Source: Cryptococcus deneoformans JEC21
Taxonomy: Eukaryota; Basidiomycota; Tremellomycetes; Tremellales; Cryptococcaceae
Direction: 5' to 3'
Length of the DNA stretch: 15,000 nucleotides
NCBI RefSeq assembly: GCF_000091045.1
Contig: NC_006679.1
Location: 293,941 to 308,940, forward strand
Part shown: piece by piece, positions 1-9,126 of the stretch
How positions within the stretch are numbered: position 1 is the first letter of the stretch
Layout: the number at the start of each line of letters is the position of its first letter
Program-made: the position numbers and the translations under genes
Notes under the pieces: model-generated
Told to the model about the DNA's origin: nothing
The model's input: the letters and a program-made list of their open reading frames with translations, nothing else
Databases searched by the model: none

Positions 1-15
1 CCTTCAGCGCAAGGA

Positions 16-46
<31 letters not shown>

Positions 47-73
47 ATCTGCGAGTTCTCCTGGCTGGGACAT
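1..73 (-). CDS. First exon of an unidentified minus-strand gene (partial)
   Basis: A plausible first exon runs leftwards from an ATG at 73, in the favourable context CAAATG, and encodes MSQPGELADQWHT. It is followed by a donor-like GTAAGC at 32-27, so the exon would be 73-33 and the intron would continue past the left edge of the window. The gene is divergent from UBC12, with about 220 bases between the two starts. An upstream in-frame-looking ATG at 219 opens a hydrophobic reading frame (MVLVVAVVILAI...) that runs to a stop near the left edge. I read that as 5' leader sequence, although a signal-anchor start cannot be excluded. I do not recognise the product; too little of it is present to assign a family. 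Confidence 0.35.
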
Positions 74-297
74 TTGTATTTACAGTGAAAAGCTGTGAGA
101 GATGAATAATGTGTGAGAAAGTGGAATTGCGGATTATTCGTTGCCGAGATGAAATGTCGGGAAACGGCGAAGAACGAGCGACGGATGGCGAGAATAACGA
201 CGGCGACGACGAGCACCATACGTACTTTCCTTATCCTCCTTAATTCAGCATAACAATTATACGTAAGAATTCACAACTTCATCCACATACAAGCAAC
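74..297. promoter_or_regulatory. Divergent intergenic promoter region upstream of UBC12
   Basis: This stretch lies between the left-edge minus-strand start and the UBC12 ATG and must hold the promoters and 5' leaders of both. No TATA box at a convincing distance and no obvious repeated binding site were seen. The part next to UBC12 is A/T-rich (for example TAACAATTATACG), as is common for leaders in this kind of genome. Confidence 0.4.
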
Positions 298-1183
298 ATG
301 ATCAAGGTAGGTCTGCATACAGCTCACCATGGCACCAGCCGAAACTCCCCACCGCGCACAACGATGCTGACTGTCCTCGGCCTCTTTCCTGATGGGTATC
401 CTGTAGCTCTGGTCCGTCAAGAAGAACGAAGAGGCTGCTGCAAAGAAGAGACCCAAGGTCACTGCCGCTCAGCTCCGAATCCAAAAAGGTTTGGGATCTT
501 TACTCGAGTGACGGCCGTGAGGGAATGCCATCGCGAATTCTCTCGTTTGCGCCTGGTGGCTAATTATCAATACCAGACCTGACTGAACTCGACCTTCCCT
601 CTACAATGAAAACTGTCTTCCCAGACCCCAACGACGTCCTCAATTTTAAACTCACTATTACTCCTGACGAAGGCATCTACAAGGGCGGTGTCTTCACTTT
701 TTCCTTTGTGATCAACCCCAATTACCCTCATGAGCCGCCCAAGGTCAAGTGCTTGGAGAAGATTTACCACCCTAATCTGGATCTGGAGGGGAACGTCTGC
801 TTGTGAGCGCTGCTTCGTATTCACTTGGGTAAAAATGGGAAATTGACAAAGGTGTAGGAACATTTTGAGGGAAGACTGGAAACCAGTCTTGACACTTTCT
901 AGTGTGATGATCGGTATCCAGTACCTTTTTCTTGAACCGTAAGTTTCAATGCTGTTCAGCTAACAGCGTATACTGACATCACCTAGTAACCCTGATGACC
1001 CCCTGAACAAGGGTAAGCTTGTCAATCGACTACAGTATGTAAAAGAGTTTTACTGATTGATAACCTCTATTAGACGCCGCCGAAGATTTCAGACGGAACC
1101 GAGAGAGTTTTATTCACAATGTCAAGACTGCTATGCGAGGTGGCTCTATCAGAGGAGAATCGTTTGACCGTGTCCTTCCTTGA
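298..1183 (+). CDS. UBC12: NEDD8-conjugating enzyme Ubc12 (E2)
   Basis: This is the E2 that takes NEDD8/Rub1 from the Uba3-Ula1 E1 and passes it to cullins, so activating cullin-RING ubiquitin ligases. Exons are 298-306, 407-488, 577-802, 858-938, 987-1012 and 1074-1183, joining in frame to 177 residues (human UBE2M has 183). The N-terminus begins MIKLWSVKK, like the conserved Ubc12 tail that binds the E1 and Dcn1. It is followed by [11 protein letters not shown], the UBC-fold core with [10 protein letters not shown], and the active-site stretch [20 protein letters not shown] with catalytic Cys105. The C-terminus has [12 protein letters not shown] and AMRGG, both typical of Ubc12 rather than other E2s. 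Introns are 49-100 bases. The first exon holds only three codons, and the fifth only 26 bases. It is convergent with TAM41. Confidence 0.96.
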
Positions 1184-1418
1184 GGCGGTTGTCGGGCGAA
1201 GCGACGACAAGTTTTCAAGTGCGGAGGGCAGATAGCAGACGAACAGTGTAGTGTGTCACGTCGGTCGAAGCAAATAATAATATAAGAATGATAGATCGGT
1301 TTGTAGATTATTGAATGCAGTCATGAATGTACCATGTCGTCTATGCTAATTATGCTATGAGGCTACACTATGCGGGATATTTTGTGCTGGATGTTGGCTT
1401 CTTCAATTGTATCTTTTT
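1184..1418. other. Convergent 3' intergenic region, UBC12/TAM41
   Basis: This gap of 235 bases holds the 3' ends of two converging genes. An A/T-rich run with AATAATAATATAAG at about 1275-1288 could serve as a poly(A) signal for UBC12. Nothing else is seen; short open frames here do not resemble genes. Confidence 0.4.
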
Positions 1419-2719
1419 TCACTTTGTTTTTCTCCCCTTGAACCATTTCCCGACCTTGGCCAAGCTGTACCAGAAACTCTTCACTGGGCCGGCAGTGAAC
1501 AGCCCCTTGATACTTTGGCGCAAAGCGGGACCGTGGATGATTTTGCGCAATGCTTCCGAGAGATTGGCTCGGAATTTGGAGTCCTGAACTACAGGTGCCC
1601 AACTGGAGAGCTCCCTGGAGGCGGAGGCGGATGAGAGGGTAGGATAATGAATGGTAAGAGATTGACGAAGCGGAAGTGGCAAGGACAGAGCGAGGGAGAC
1701 GAGGTATTCTGATCCATCAGGTCTCTACATGTCCAATCAGTTTTGGGCGCACATGAGGCAGCGTATTGGGTATACTCACAACCATCACCTCTTCTCCATT
1801 CCCCTTCCATTCCCACGTTTCTTCGCCGCCCTTTTCTCCGCCTTCCCATCTGATTCCTAATCCTTTCAACAGCCCACCATAAACCTCCCGGAACCCGTTT
1901 CTCGCCCCCTCACCTCTTACGATATTCCTCACCTTTTCCGGGTTTTCAGCTCCTGGCACGCTCATCCTCGGGTCACCCGAGTAACTTAGCCCAGCAATCT
2001 GTTCCCATAGCGCATCTTCTGTGAAAGAGGGCGGTAAGAGGAGGAGAGCGAGAGAGAGGGCAGAATGAGAGTTGGTACTGAGAGCTGAATAGAGGGATGG
2101 TGGTGGTGGGAGTAGGGTTAGCACGGGCTTGTGTAAGCGTCCAGAGAGGTAGAATGTGGTCCATTCTTTCAGGTCTTTCTCCAAAGTAGGAGTGGATATA
2201 ACACCGTACTTGACATTCTTTTTCCCCCCGCTTCCATCAGTTCTTGACAATGATGTAAAAAAAACCAGACAAACGACCCACCACGCCGTTAATGTCCACC
2301 ATGGTCACATACCACACCCCGGCTCCCCACTTCTCCTGCACCCAGCCTACCCCCTTCCCACCCATCCACCTAGCATACACAGGATAGTGTCTCGGGTTCT
2401 GCTCAAGATTGATCTTGTGGAAAGCCTCTGCGTCGGGTGTGGAGATCAACAAGTCTGTCAGCGGTCCCGCATCTCCCGGCGCTGGGGGCTTGTACGATGC
2501 CTGGGGGAGGACACCCGAGCCATAAGCCGCTGCCCAATCTATCGGCGCTTGGAATGTCGATATAACAGGCCGGAGTCTGTCGTAAGCAGTCGGTTTGGTG
2601 ACTGTTTCGCGCGCTGGAGCGGAATATGAACGGACGAAGAGGGCGTATGTAAGAACTGCAGTACGAGACCCAGTTCCATACAATGTGTTTCCAGAAATTG
2701 ATGTTATACGTCTCGCCAT
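1419..2719 (-). CDS. TAM41: Mitochondrial CDP-diacylglycerol synthase Tam41
   Basis: Tam41 makes CDP-diacylglycerol from phosphatidic acid and CTP on the matrix side of the inner mitochondrial membrane, the first committed step towards cardiolipin. Minus-strand exons 2719-2282, 2217-1780 and 1724-1419 join in phase 0 to 393 residues. The start is the ATG giving MARRITSISG..., a basic, Ser/Thr-rich presequence-like N-terminus. Family marks are the nucleotidyltransferase loop AAYGSGVLPQ (GSG at 67-69), the acidic TDLLIS (Asp89), HYPVYARWMG, WGAGVWY, then INGVNVKYGVIS across the first splice, YLSGRLHKPV, LPPSFTEDALWEQIAGLSYSGDPRM, and the C-terminal LRQSIKGLFTAGPVKSFWY. Both introns have strong donors (GTGGGT, GTGAGT) and a CTGAT branch site. 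It shares a 209-base divergent promoter with NUP57. Confidence 0.94.
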
Positions 2720-2928
2720 GTTGCCTTTGCTGTGGTCTGCCTGGAAAAAGAAGGCGAGAAGAATCTCGTCAAAAGATGTCCCGACGCCATCGTCCACCCT
2801 CTCGACACCACCGCCACAAACCTCGAAATCGCCGAAAATCGAGATGACAGTCGCGCTTGGAATTCGTTACATCTTGAATATTACATACATTTCTTCACTG
2901 TTTTACACGTATTTTTCAACCGCACCCA
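2720..2928. promoter_or_regulatory. Divergent promoter between TAM41 and NUP57
   Basis: The 209 bases between the two opposed starts must carry both promoters. The NUP57 side is T-rich with short pyrimidine runs (TTCTTCACTG, TATTTTTCAACC) just before its ATG; the TAM41 side has AAAAAGAAGG. No TATA box or repeated operator is evident. Confidence 0.45.
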
Positions 2929-4918
2929 ATGTCTTTTGGCGGCTTTGGTGAGTACTGCTGGATGGGACACCGGGGATAGGATCATACTGATACATTTTTG
3001 GGCCCGCAGGACAAGCTGCAGGGGGTGCTAAACCTCTTTTTGGAGGATTCGGCCAACAACCCACTACCTCGGCTCAGCCAGCTACGACCGGTGGTGGACT
3101 CTTTGGCTCCCAGTCCCAACCACAGCAACAACCCCAACAACAACAACAATCAACAGGCGGTTTATTCGGATCTCAGCCAAAACCTGCAGGGACGGGAATG
3201 TTTGGGTCAACTAGCCAGCCTCAACAGGGGCAGCAAGGAGGTGGATTGTTTGGGTCAACGACAGGGGCAGGCACAACGGGAACTGAAGGAGGGTTCTTTG
3301 GGTCAACGACGCAGCAACAGCAGCAGCAGCAGCAGCAGCAACCGTCTGGTGGATTGTTTGGCTCTACAGCCAGCGCACCTGCTCAAGGAGGTGGTGGGCT
3401 CTTTGGTCAGACTCAACAGCCTCAGCAACAGCCTCAAACGGGTGGTGGATTGTTTGGAAGTACGGCGGGTACAGCGGGTACGAGTACGGGAGGATTGTTT
3501 GGACAGCAGAACCAAAACCAGCAAAAGCCTGCGGGAGGGCTGTTTGGAAGTACCGCTGCACCTGCGACTGGCGCTGGACTGTTTGGGTCGACCCAGCAGC
3601 AGCCACAACAGCAGCAAGGAGGTGGTTTCTTTGGGTCTACTACCCAGCAGCCTTCTCAGACTGGTGGGCTGTTTGGATCAGCAGCTCAACCTCAGCAACA
3701 ACAGGGGCAACAGCAAGGTGGAGGGTTGTTTGGAAACCTTGGACAGTCACAAGCCAAACCTACAGGTGGTTTGTTCGGCGGTAGCGCATTTGGTGCTCAG
3801 CCTCAACAACAGCAACAACAACCGCAGCAACAGCAAGGTGGTTTGTTCGGATCCACTTTTGGCCAGTCTACCAATCAAGTCAACCAGCTTCAACAATCCC
3901 AGGCTCCTCATCAGAGCATGCAGCAGAGCGTGTTTGGTGTGAAGAAGGAGATGGATATCGAGTCGAGGATCAAGGCGGTCCAGAATGCTTGGGATACTAG
4001 TAGCCCCGATTGTCGTTTCAAAGTGAGTTTTTGTTCTTTTGTTTGGGAGCTATTAGATCGAGACTGATATAAAGGTGTAGTACTTTTTCTATAATGTTGT
4101 GGAGGAAGGGACAGCAAACAGATATGGAAGGCCGGCGGGTGCGAACGATGATGCCAAGTGGGCAAAGGCTTTGCGGGATAACCCCGATCCCAACTCGTAC
4201 GTCAAATTTTGGATTGTGAAGCATCACCATCATCATCATCATAGAGAAAAACTAAATGTTACGACAGGATGGTCCCCGTGCTGGCAGTCGGCTGGGCCGA
4301 CGTGAAAAAACGCCAACAGCTCCAAGAAAACCTTGCAAGCGTTCACCAAGAACGTATCAAGGAAATCACCGCCGCTCTCGCACACACTCGACAAACGTCC
4401 CTCTCATCCTCTATCCGTCTGGCCAACCTTCAAGCAAGACAATCTCAACTTGTGCATCGGTTAATTCACCTCGCAGCTCAAACTCCGCAACATGTACCCA
4501 TCATTCAATCGACAGTGTTTAAGCAGGAAGAAGCAGATATGGCCAAGCAGCTTGAAGGGGTCAAGGCGGAGCTTGAAGGACATGGTAGAAATAGTGTAAA
4601 GAGGGTGGAGGCTAGAGGAGAAGTGTCTAGAGGGAGACTGCTGGGTCAGGTGAATGAGCTTTGGGGCCAGTTGGAGGAGATTCGGAGGAAAAGAAAGGTC
4701 CGAGGTCCTGATGGACGAGAACAGTGGGTGGGAGATGAGAAGATGCTGTCTGAGATTGCAGAGGTGAGTTTGGTATTGACCAAGACGTAACAACGGCGGG
4801 GCTGATTCGTGTATAGGTTCTGGCGACGCAGCAGACGGCGTTACAAAAGCTGTCAGATCTTGCGCAAGACGCGAACCTCGATGCGGACGTGATGCTGAGC
4901 CATGGCGGCGACCGATGA
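2929..4918 (+). CDS. NUP57: GLFG-repeat nucleoporin Nup57/Nup54
   Basis: This is a central-channel nucleoporin; its family forms the Nup62/Nsp1-Nup58/Nup49-Nup54/Nup57 coiled-coil trimer whose FG repeats make the permeability barrier of the nuclear pore. Exons 2929-2947, 3010-4022, 4081-4196, 4268-4763 and 4817-4918 join to 581 residues. Residues 1 to about 325 are Gln-rich with 13 GLFG units plus LFG, MFG, FFG and SFG variants. After ESRIKAVQNAWD comes CRFKYFFYNVV, then ALRDNPDPNSMVPVLAVGWADVKKR (split over two introns), the Nup54-family signature. A helical, coiled-coil-prone tail follows to residue 581. Exon 1 is only 19 bases. Choice between the yeast name Nup57 and the metazoan name Nup54 is nomenclature; Nup49/Nup58 is unlikely because the NPDP-VPV-GF/W-DLKKR region is present. 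Confidence 0.92.
3010..3870 (+). repeat. Degenerate GLFG/poly-Q coding repeat in NUP57 exon 2
   Basis: The first 860 bases of exon 2 repeat a loose unit encoding GGGLFGST followed by a Gln-rich spacer, typically GGTGGATTGTTTGGGTCAAC-like and then CAG/CAA runs. The purest tract is ten Gln codons at 3312-3341 (Gln108-117), eight of them CAG. The low complexity keeps other frames and the opposite strand open, which explains the long spurious reading frames seen here. Confidence 0.9.
4222..4242 (+). repeat. (CAT)n microsatellite in NUP57 intron 3
   Basis: Seven triplets, six CAT and one CAC, sit in the middle of the 71-base intron 4197-4267 of NUP57. They lie between the GTACGT donor and the CGACAG acceptor. 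The tract takes up almost a third of the intron and is a likely site of length variation. Confidence 0.85.
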
Positions 4919-5127
4919 GAGCAGAGTGGGGAGTGTGTTTCTTATAGCGGTGTATAAGGGCAATGCATAGCCATTCGCAGTTTGCAGTAATATGTAGCCG
5001 TGCCTTCGTTGGTAACAAGTCCCCTGAGACTGGGGGCGGAAAATAGAGTCTCAGCCATGTCCTGTTTAACTTTCGGATCCCCATTTCACTTTCCCCATCC
5101 ACTTTCTCTTTCTCTTCTCCAGCGCCA
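4919..5127 (+). promoter_or_regulatory. NUP57-ERD1 intergenic region
   Basis: The 209 bases between the NUP57 stop and the ERD1 ATG hold the 3' end of one gene and the promoter of the next. The last 40 bases before the ERD1 start are a C/T-rich tract (CACTTTCTCTTTCTCTTCTCC), the pyrimidine-rich leader typical just upstream of starts in this genome. No other element is recognised. Confidence 0.4.
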
Positions 5128-6846
5128 ATGGACATCGACTCGCCCCCCTCAAACTCCATCCCAGACATCCTCCAGCCAGATCCCCACTCCCACATCCTCC
5201 TCCCCTCCTTCTCCGCCTCCTTCCCCTTACCCTTCCGCGTCCTCTTCCTCGTCGGCCTCGCAACCCTGCTGTGGGCAGTCAACCTCCATGTCCTCTCCGC
5301 CATCGGCATAGACATGAGCTGGGTCCTCGACCTGAGGGATGATCCGGGAGGAGGAGATATATCCCTAGAGGAAAGTGATGATGGCGGCGAGCTTGCGGAA
5401 CAGGGTATGCATCTGGAAATCTCCCCTCGACTGCAGCAGCTTGGAAACATCACCACCACCACCACCTCTCTCAATGAACCCGATACGCCTATCCGCCCTA
5501 CAAATACACGGATCGTGAGACCATCGGCTAACAAGCTGCACGGACCGATGTACAAATTGTTTCTCATGTACTGCGCCTGGGTCGGGACGGCATGGGTGCT
5601 TTTTAGGTATTTGAGCGGCGATGAAGAAGAAGCCATGGAGAGGTGGAGAGTGATTCCTGGTTTGGCAATGGTGGGTGTTGTGGCTGGTGTGGCGGTACCG
5701 TGGAGAGGTGTAGTGGAGAGGGAACGGGCCGGGTTTAGAAGGTGTGTTGTGTTTGTTTGTTTACAAGAGGGAGTTGGTGCTAATGTCAACGGTGTAGAGC
5801 GATCAAGAGGATATTACTGCCTCATATCAATGATCCTGTCCATTTTTCAGATGTCATCCTCGCCGATATCCTCACGTCGTTTGCCAAAGTGCTTGGTGAC
5901 TTGTGGATCTCCGCTATCCAAATCTGGAGCGGTGGGATCACCCAGGGTCGTGTCAGTCAAAGAGGATGGAGCAACTATATAACGTTGCTCATGGTAAGGT
6001 AAGTTTGCTTTTTTAGGGCAGTTTAAACACCATGGCATGAGCTCAAATAAAAGCAGTTTGCCATACATGCTGCGATTCCGTCAATGTCTTTTGGAATACT
6101 ATCAATCCTCATGGCAATCCCCGCGTCCCCTTGCCAACGCTCTCAAGTACTTTTCCGCGTTTCCCGTCATTTTCCTCTCCGCTCTACAAAAATCCGTCGT
6201 GTCAGATATCGCCAGTCAAAAGGGCATCTCTGTTCAAGAACTCACCGAGCGACATGATCGATGGTTTGGAGAGCACCGATTGTTCAGACTGTGGCTTCTC
6301 GCCGTCTGTGTCAATTCAATGTACAGCTTCTGGTGGGATGTGGAGATGGACTGGGGATTAGCGCTGTGCGAGGCGGACACCTGGTTGGGAGCCAAAAAGG
6401 AAGGCGGTGGGAGGCATGAAGGGTGGATAGAGAGGATGAAAAAGATGTTGCGCAAACGGAGGGATACGGGCCATCATCAACGGTCTCCTTGTCCTACCCC
6501 ATCACCATTTGTCACCTCACCCTCCATCTCACCTACACGCGGATCCTCCCGCCCAGCTAAGCCGTTCTTTGCATTCGGCCTGCGCCCAACTCTTCTCCTC
6601 CCCGACCCCGTTATCTACCATCTGTTCACCATCATCGATCTCATACTTCGATTCACATGGTCGCTCAAGCTCTCTAATCGTTTACATACTATCAGTGAGA
6701 TTGAAAGTGGAGTGTTCTTGATGGAGACGCTCGAGTTGTTGAGGAGGTGGATGTGGGTGTTTATCAGAGCAGAGTGGGAGGCGGTTAAGATGAAAGAACA
6801 TAGGTGGGGAAGGGGAAAGCTTGTCTGGGAGGAGGAGGAGCAATGA
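5128..6846 (+). CDS. ERD1: Erd1-like EXS-domain Golgi membrane protein
   Basis: Erd1 is a multi-spanning Golgi protein needed for retention of luminal ER proteins and for glycosylation; yeast work links it to phosphate export from the Golgi lumen and to recycling of glycosyltransferases. Exons 5128-5741, 5798-5998 and 6057-6846 join to 534 residues. Hydrophobic segments appear near residues 35-58, 142-162 and 175-192. The EXS domain begins near residue 205 with HFSDVILADILTSFAKVLGD, continues after the second splice with LPYMLRFRQCLLEYY, and ends with NSMYSFWWDVEMDWGL, DLILRFTW and MWVFIRAEWEAVK. Both introns have CTAAT-like or A-rich branch regions and GTGTGT/GTAAGT donors. Acidic residues 66-95 and the Ser/Pro-rich loop around residues 415-440 look like variable insertions. 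SYG1/XPR1-type relatives also carry EXS but have an N-terminal SPX domain, absent here. Confidence 0.92.
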
Positions 6847-7036
6847 AAATGGTTTTGGTTTGTTTGTGGGAGGGTTTGATTGGCATAAGCACTGGATAAG
6901 GATGTAGTGTTGTTGTGTAGATACATATAGATTTTCTGATTTCCACAGCATCTTTTTTAACACTGATTATGATATTGCATGGGTTTTAATAGTACAACAT
7001 GTGTAATTTGATTTGATATAATTTGTTCTTGATCAT
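6847..7036. other. Convergent 3' intergenic region, ERD1/NDUFAF8
   Basis: This A/T-rich gap of 190 bases separates two converging genes. Runs such as TTTTTTAACACTGATTATG and TAATTTGATTTGATATAATTTG suit 3' untranslated and poly(A) regions. No gene is seen. Confidence 0.4.
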
Positions 7037-7411
7037 CTACCATTTCCTCCCAACGGCTTTCTACAAATCAATCATATATCAGTTGAGAGCTTTTCTAGAA
7101 TGATGAGAATCACCCACCTGGACACATTCCTTGAAAGCCTTGAATTCTGCTTCACACATGCCCTTGGACACTTCGGTGTATGACTTGCTTATACATTTAC
7201 CGTAAGCCACGGACTGTTTCCCATTGTTCGTAGATTGTATCAGCCTTGGCCTTTTTGTTTGGAGGGGCGGAGATAGAAAGAGGGAAAGAGGGAAAAAGGA
7301 AGGCGGCGTCGCTGGACTCGGAGGAAGAGGAGAGCGTACCTGTGTAGCACACGACTTGGAGGCATTGGCCAGTGTTTTCAATGGTTGCTTGTCCTTGAAC
7401 CGGGAGGGCAT
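7037..7411 (-). CDS. NDUFAF8: Small twin-CX9C protein, NDUFAF8-like complex I assembly factor
   Basis: The family member NDUFAF8 is a small mitochondrial protein that stabilises NDUFAF5, the hydroxylase acting on the NDUFS7 subunit during complex I assembly. Minus-strand exons 7411-7340, 7213-7118 and 7060-7037 encode 63 residues. The ATG at 7411 gives MPSRFKDKQPL. The first splice joins CATQ to SVAYGKC, so Cys21 and Cys31 are separated by exactly nine residues; Cys44 and Cys54 (MCEAEFKAFKEC) form the second CX9C. The last exon adds KAVGRKW, an ending common in fungal relatives. Introns are 126 bases (the longest in the window, pyrimidine-rich) and 57 bases, with donors GTACGC and GTGGGT and acceptors AACAG and TGTAG. 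CX9C proteins usually enter the intermembrane space through Mia40. Another CHCH protein is possible, but AYGKC and EFKAFKEC favour NDUFAF8. Confidence 0.85.
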
Positions 7412-7870
7412 ATTGAGCTTCACGCCGAGCAGGGTGGATTGAAGGATGAGACGGAGGAAACGACAATGATTAATAAAACGTGAGGTCTTAATTTGCCGGG
7501 GGGAAATAGCTCCGTTTCATCTCTCGTCTTCTTTTAACTTTCGTCAAGGCGCCCACTTTTCATGTTCCACTTGACCCAGAGGATGATGATACATGGGAAT
7601 ACAGGTACAACAGCCGTTACCGACACACTCTAACAAAAAAATCTCTATCGCCTTTTATGACACCAATATGACACCAAGCACCTTCCGTTACGACGTTAGG
7701 TTCCCGTGGTAATGAATTTGATCCCGTTTTTGTGGAGAAACTCGTTATAAGACGGCCGGACCTGGCGTACTTTCACCCACCGACGTCACTGCACCGACTC
7801 TTCAACTACTTCTTTAAAGTGAAAGTACAATCTACCATTCCCACCAGTTATCAATATTTGTTTGCTTCAC
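7412..7870. promoter_or_regulatory. Divergent promoter region between NDUFAF8 and the Myb/SANT gene
   Basis: This gene-free stretch of 459 bases must contain two opposed promoters. On the Myb side a TATAAG box lies at 7746-7751 and a GACGTCAC (CRE-like half-site) at 7782-7789, followed by a leader rich in A/T and C. Further left, ATGACACCAA occurs twice in tandem. The part next to NDUFAF8 has nothing I recognise beyond C/T- and A-rich runs. No RNA gene is apparent. Confidence 0.4.
7657..7677 (+). repeat. Tandem ATGACACCAA direct repeat
   Basis: The ten-base word ATGACACCAA occurs at 7657-7666 and again at 7668-7677, so the two copies are 11 bases apart, about one helical turn. It sits about 200 bases upstream of the Myb/SANT start. 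It could be a paired protein-binding site or chance; nothing else in the window shows the same word. Confidence 0.5.
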
Positions 7871-9126
7871 ATGTCTATACAGAGAACTTCGCAAGCCTCC
7901 ATGAGTAGTATGCGTCATATGTCGCCGTGGTCCGACGAAGAGATACCCCAGGAGCAAGAAGAAGAGGATGATAGCGATGTCGACGCTGATGATGAAGACA
8001 GTCTTCAGCAGACTGGCATAACCGGTGTGACTTTGCCACTTGTCGGGAATCTACAAACTGTGCTAGGGCGTGATCGGATTTTCCTCTCTTTGATACAGGA
8101 ATTTTGCGAGTAAGCTCCTGGAGCATCATGTTGACACACGCCCACAGCGATTGATATGCAGTGATCATGTCAAGTCCCTGAGGATGTTAACGAAAGAAGA
8201 CTGGGAAAATATCAGGGAGGACACAAACAAGCAGTTGAATCCGACGTCCCCTCATCGATTCAAGACGGGCGAAACTGCACGTAGGCGATGGTACTATTTG
8301 AAGGAGACCCATGATGTGATTAATCAAGTGAAGGCACATTCTGGGACAGTGTGGGACAGGAAGAACTGTGCCGTGAGCGCTCCAGACCATATGTGGGAAA
8401 CCTGGATTGCCGTGAGTACATCAATCCATTTCAGTCATTTCTATAGGTGTCTTTATTCAACAAGAATGATTGCTCTGTACGAATAGGCCAATGCGAATGT
8501 TCATCGGATTAGGAACAGGTCATTCCCATTATATGCCCTTGTTGATCGGCTTGCTGCCGACCTACATCCCGACGGACGAGCTGTTCACAACCTCCACCAG
8601 CCGCCCCAGCCATCCACCCGATCCAACCAGCACTCTTCCTCCTCGCCTTTCCGGCCACATGACGGAGTCAGTGACCACTTTGAGGAGCTTGACGATGTAA
8701 GTTATACTGCCAAGTTTCAACCTTCTTTTCGCACGTTTTGCCAACTTTTGATCAACTCAGCTCAGCTCTTCTGCATCGACTGAGGAACAGGGGAGCCGCG
8801 AGGTGCACCCCTCCTTTGCCACACTTGCACGGGAAAGCCGCCGTGGAAGGCAAAGTGCCAAAGCCTTCAAAGAGGCTTGTGAAGCTGTCAAGGAGATGGC
8901 CAGATGCAGCTCTCACTCCTCTTCGTACTTCACTCAGCTCGCTTTAAAAAGAGTGGTTGAATATCTCAACACGCGCGACGATTTATCTTCAATGCAGAAA
9001 GCTGCGCTTTTACGAAACTGTGTTGAGAACGATGGGACAAGGGATAGTGTGGTGTTGGCAGCGGAAAACCCTGAAATCCCCTGGTTGAGGGGGGTGGTGG
9101 ATGATATTCTGAACGAACTGTTTTAA
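7871..9126 (+). CDS. Myb/SANT-like DNA-binding protein (Myb_DNA-bind_3 type)
   Basis: Exons 7871-8109, 8162-8411, 8487-8696 and 8761-9126 join to 354 residues. A short Ser-rich start is followed by an acidic stretch (residues 22-44). Residues about 70-185 match the Myb/SANT-like domain known from plant and fungal transposon-associated proteins: a helical first part (FLSLIQEFCD..., LTKEDWENI), then ARRRWYYLKETHDVINQVKAHSG, TVWDRKNCAVSAPDHMWETW, and the closing RNRSFPLYALVDRL. The SG-x-x-WD...W...FPLY pattern is diagnostic. A Ser/Pro/Gln linker follows (199-230). The C-terminal third is helical, with FKEACEAVKEMAR and a hydrophobic end (PWLRGVVDDILNELF) that could bind a partner. All four exons splice cleanly and no terminal repeats flank it, so it looks like a working host gene. 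The molecular targets are unknown. Confidence 0.85.

Noticed and set aside
1327..1682. Plus-strand frames in the TAM41 3' exon region
   Set aside because: They overlap the conserved TAM41 C-terminal exon (LRQSIKGLFTAG) on the opposite strand.
2998..3942. 314-codon plus-strand frame over NUP57 exon 2
   Set aside because: It is a shifted reading of the GLFG/Gln repeat; the correct frame shows the conserved FG repeats and joins in phase with both flanking exons.
4461..5789. 442-codon open frame on the minus strand opposite NUP57 and ERD1
   Set aside because: It lies antisense to well-supported exons and introns of two genes and its residues are low-complexity Ser/Pro/Thr/Arg with no domain.
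7871..9126. Search for transposon ends or target-site duplication around the Myb/SANT gene
   Set aside because: No inverted repeats or duplicated flanks could be recognised by eye in the surrounding 500 bases on each side, so no mobile element is called.
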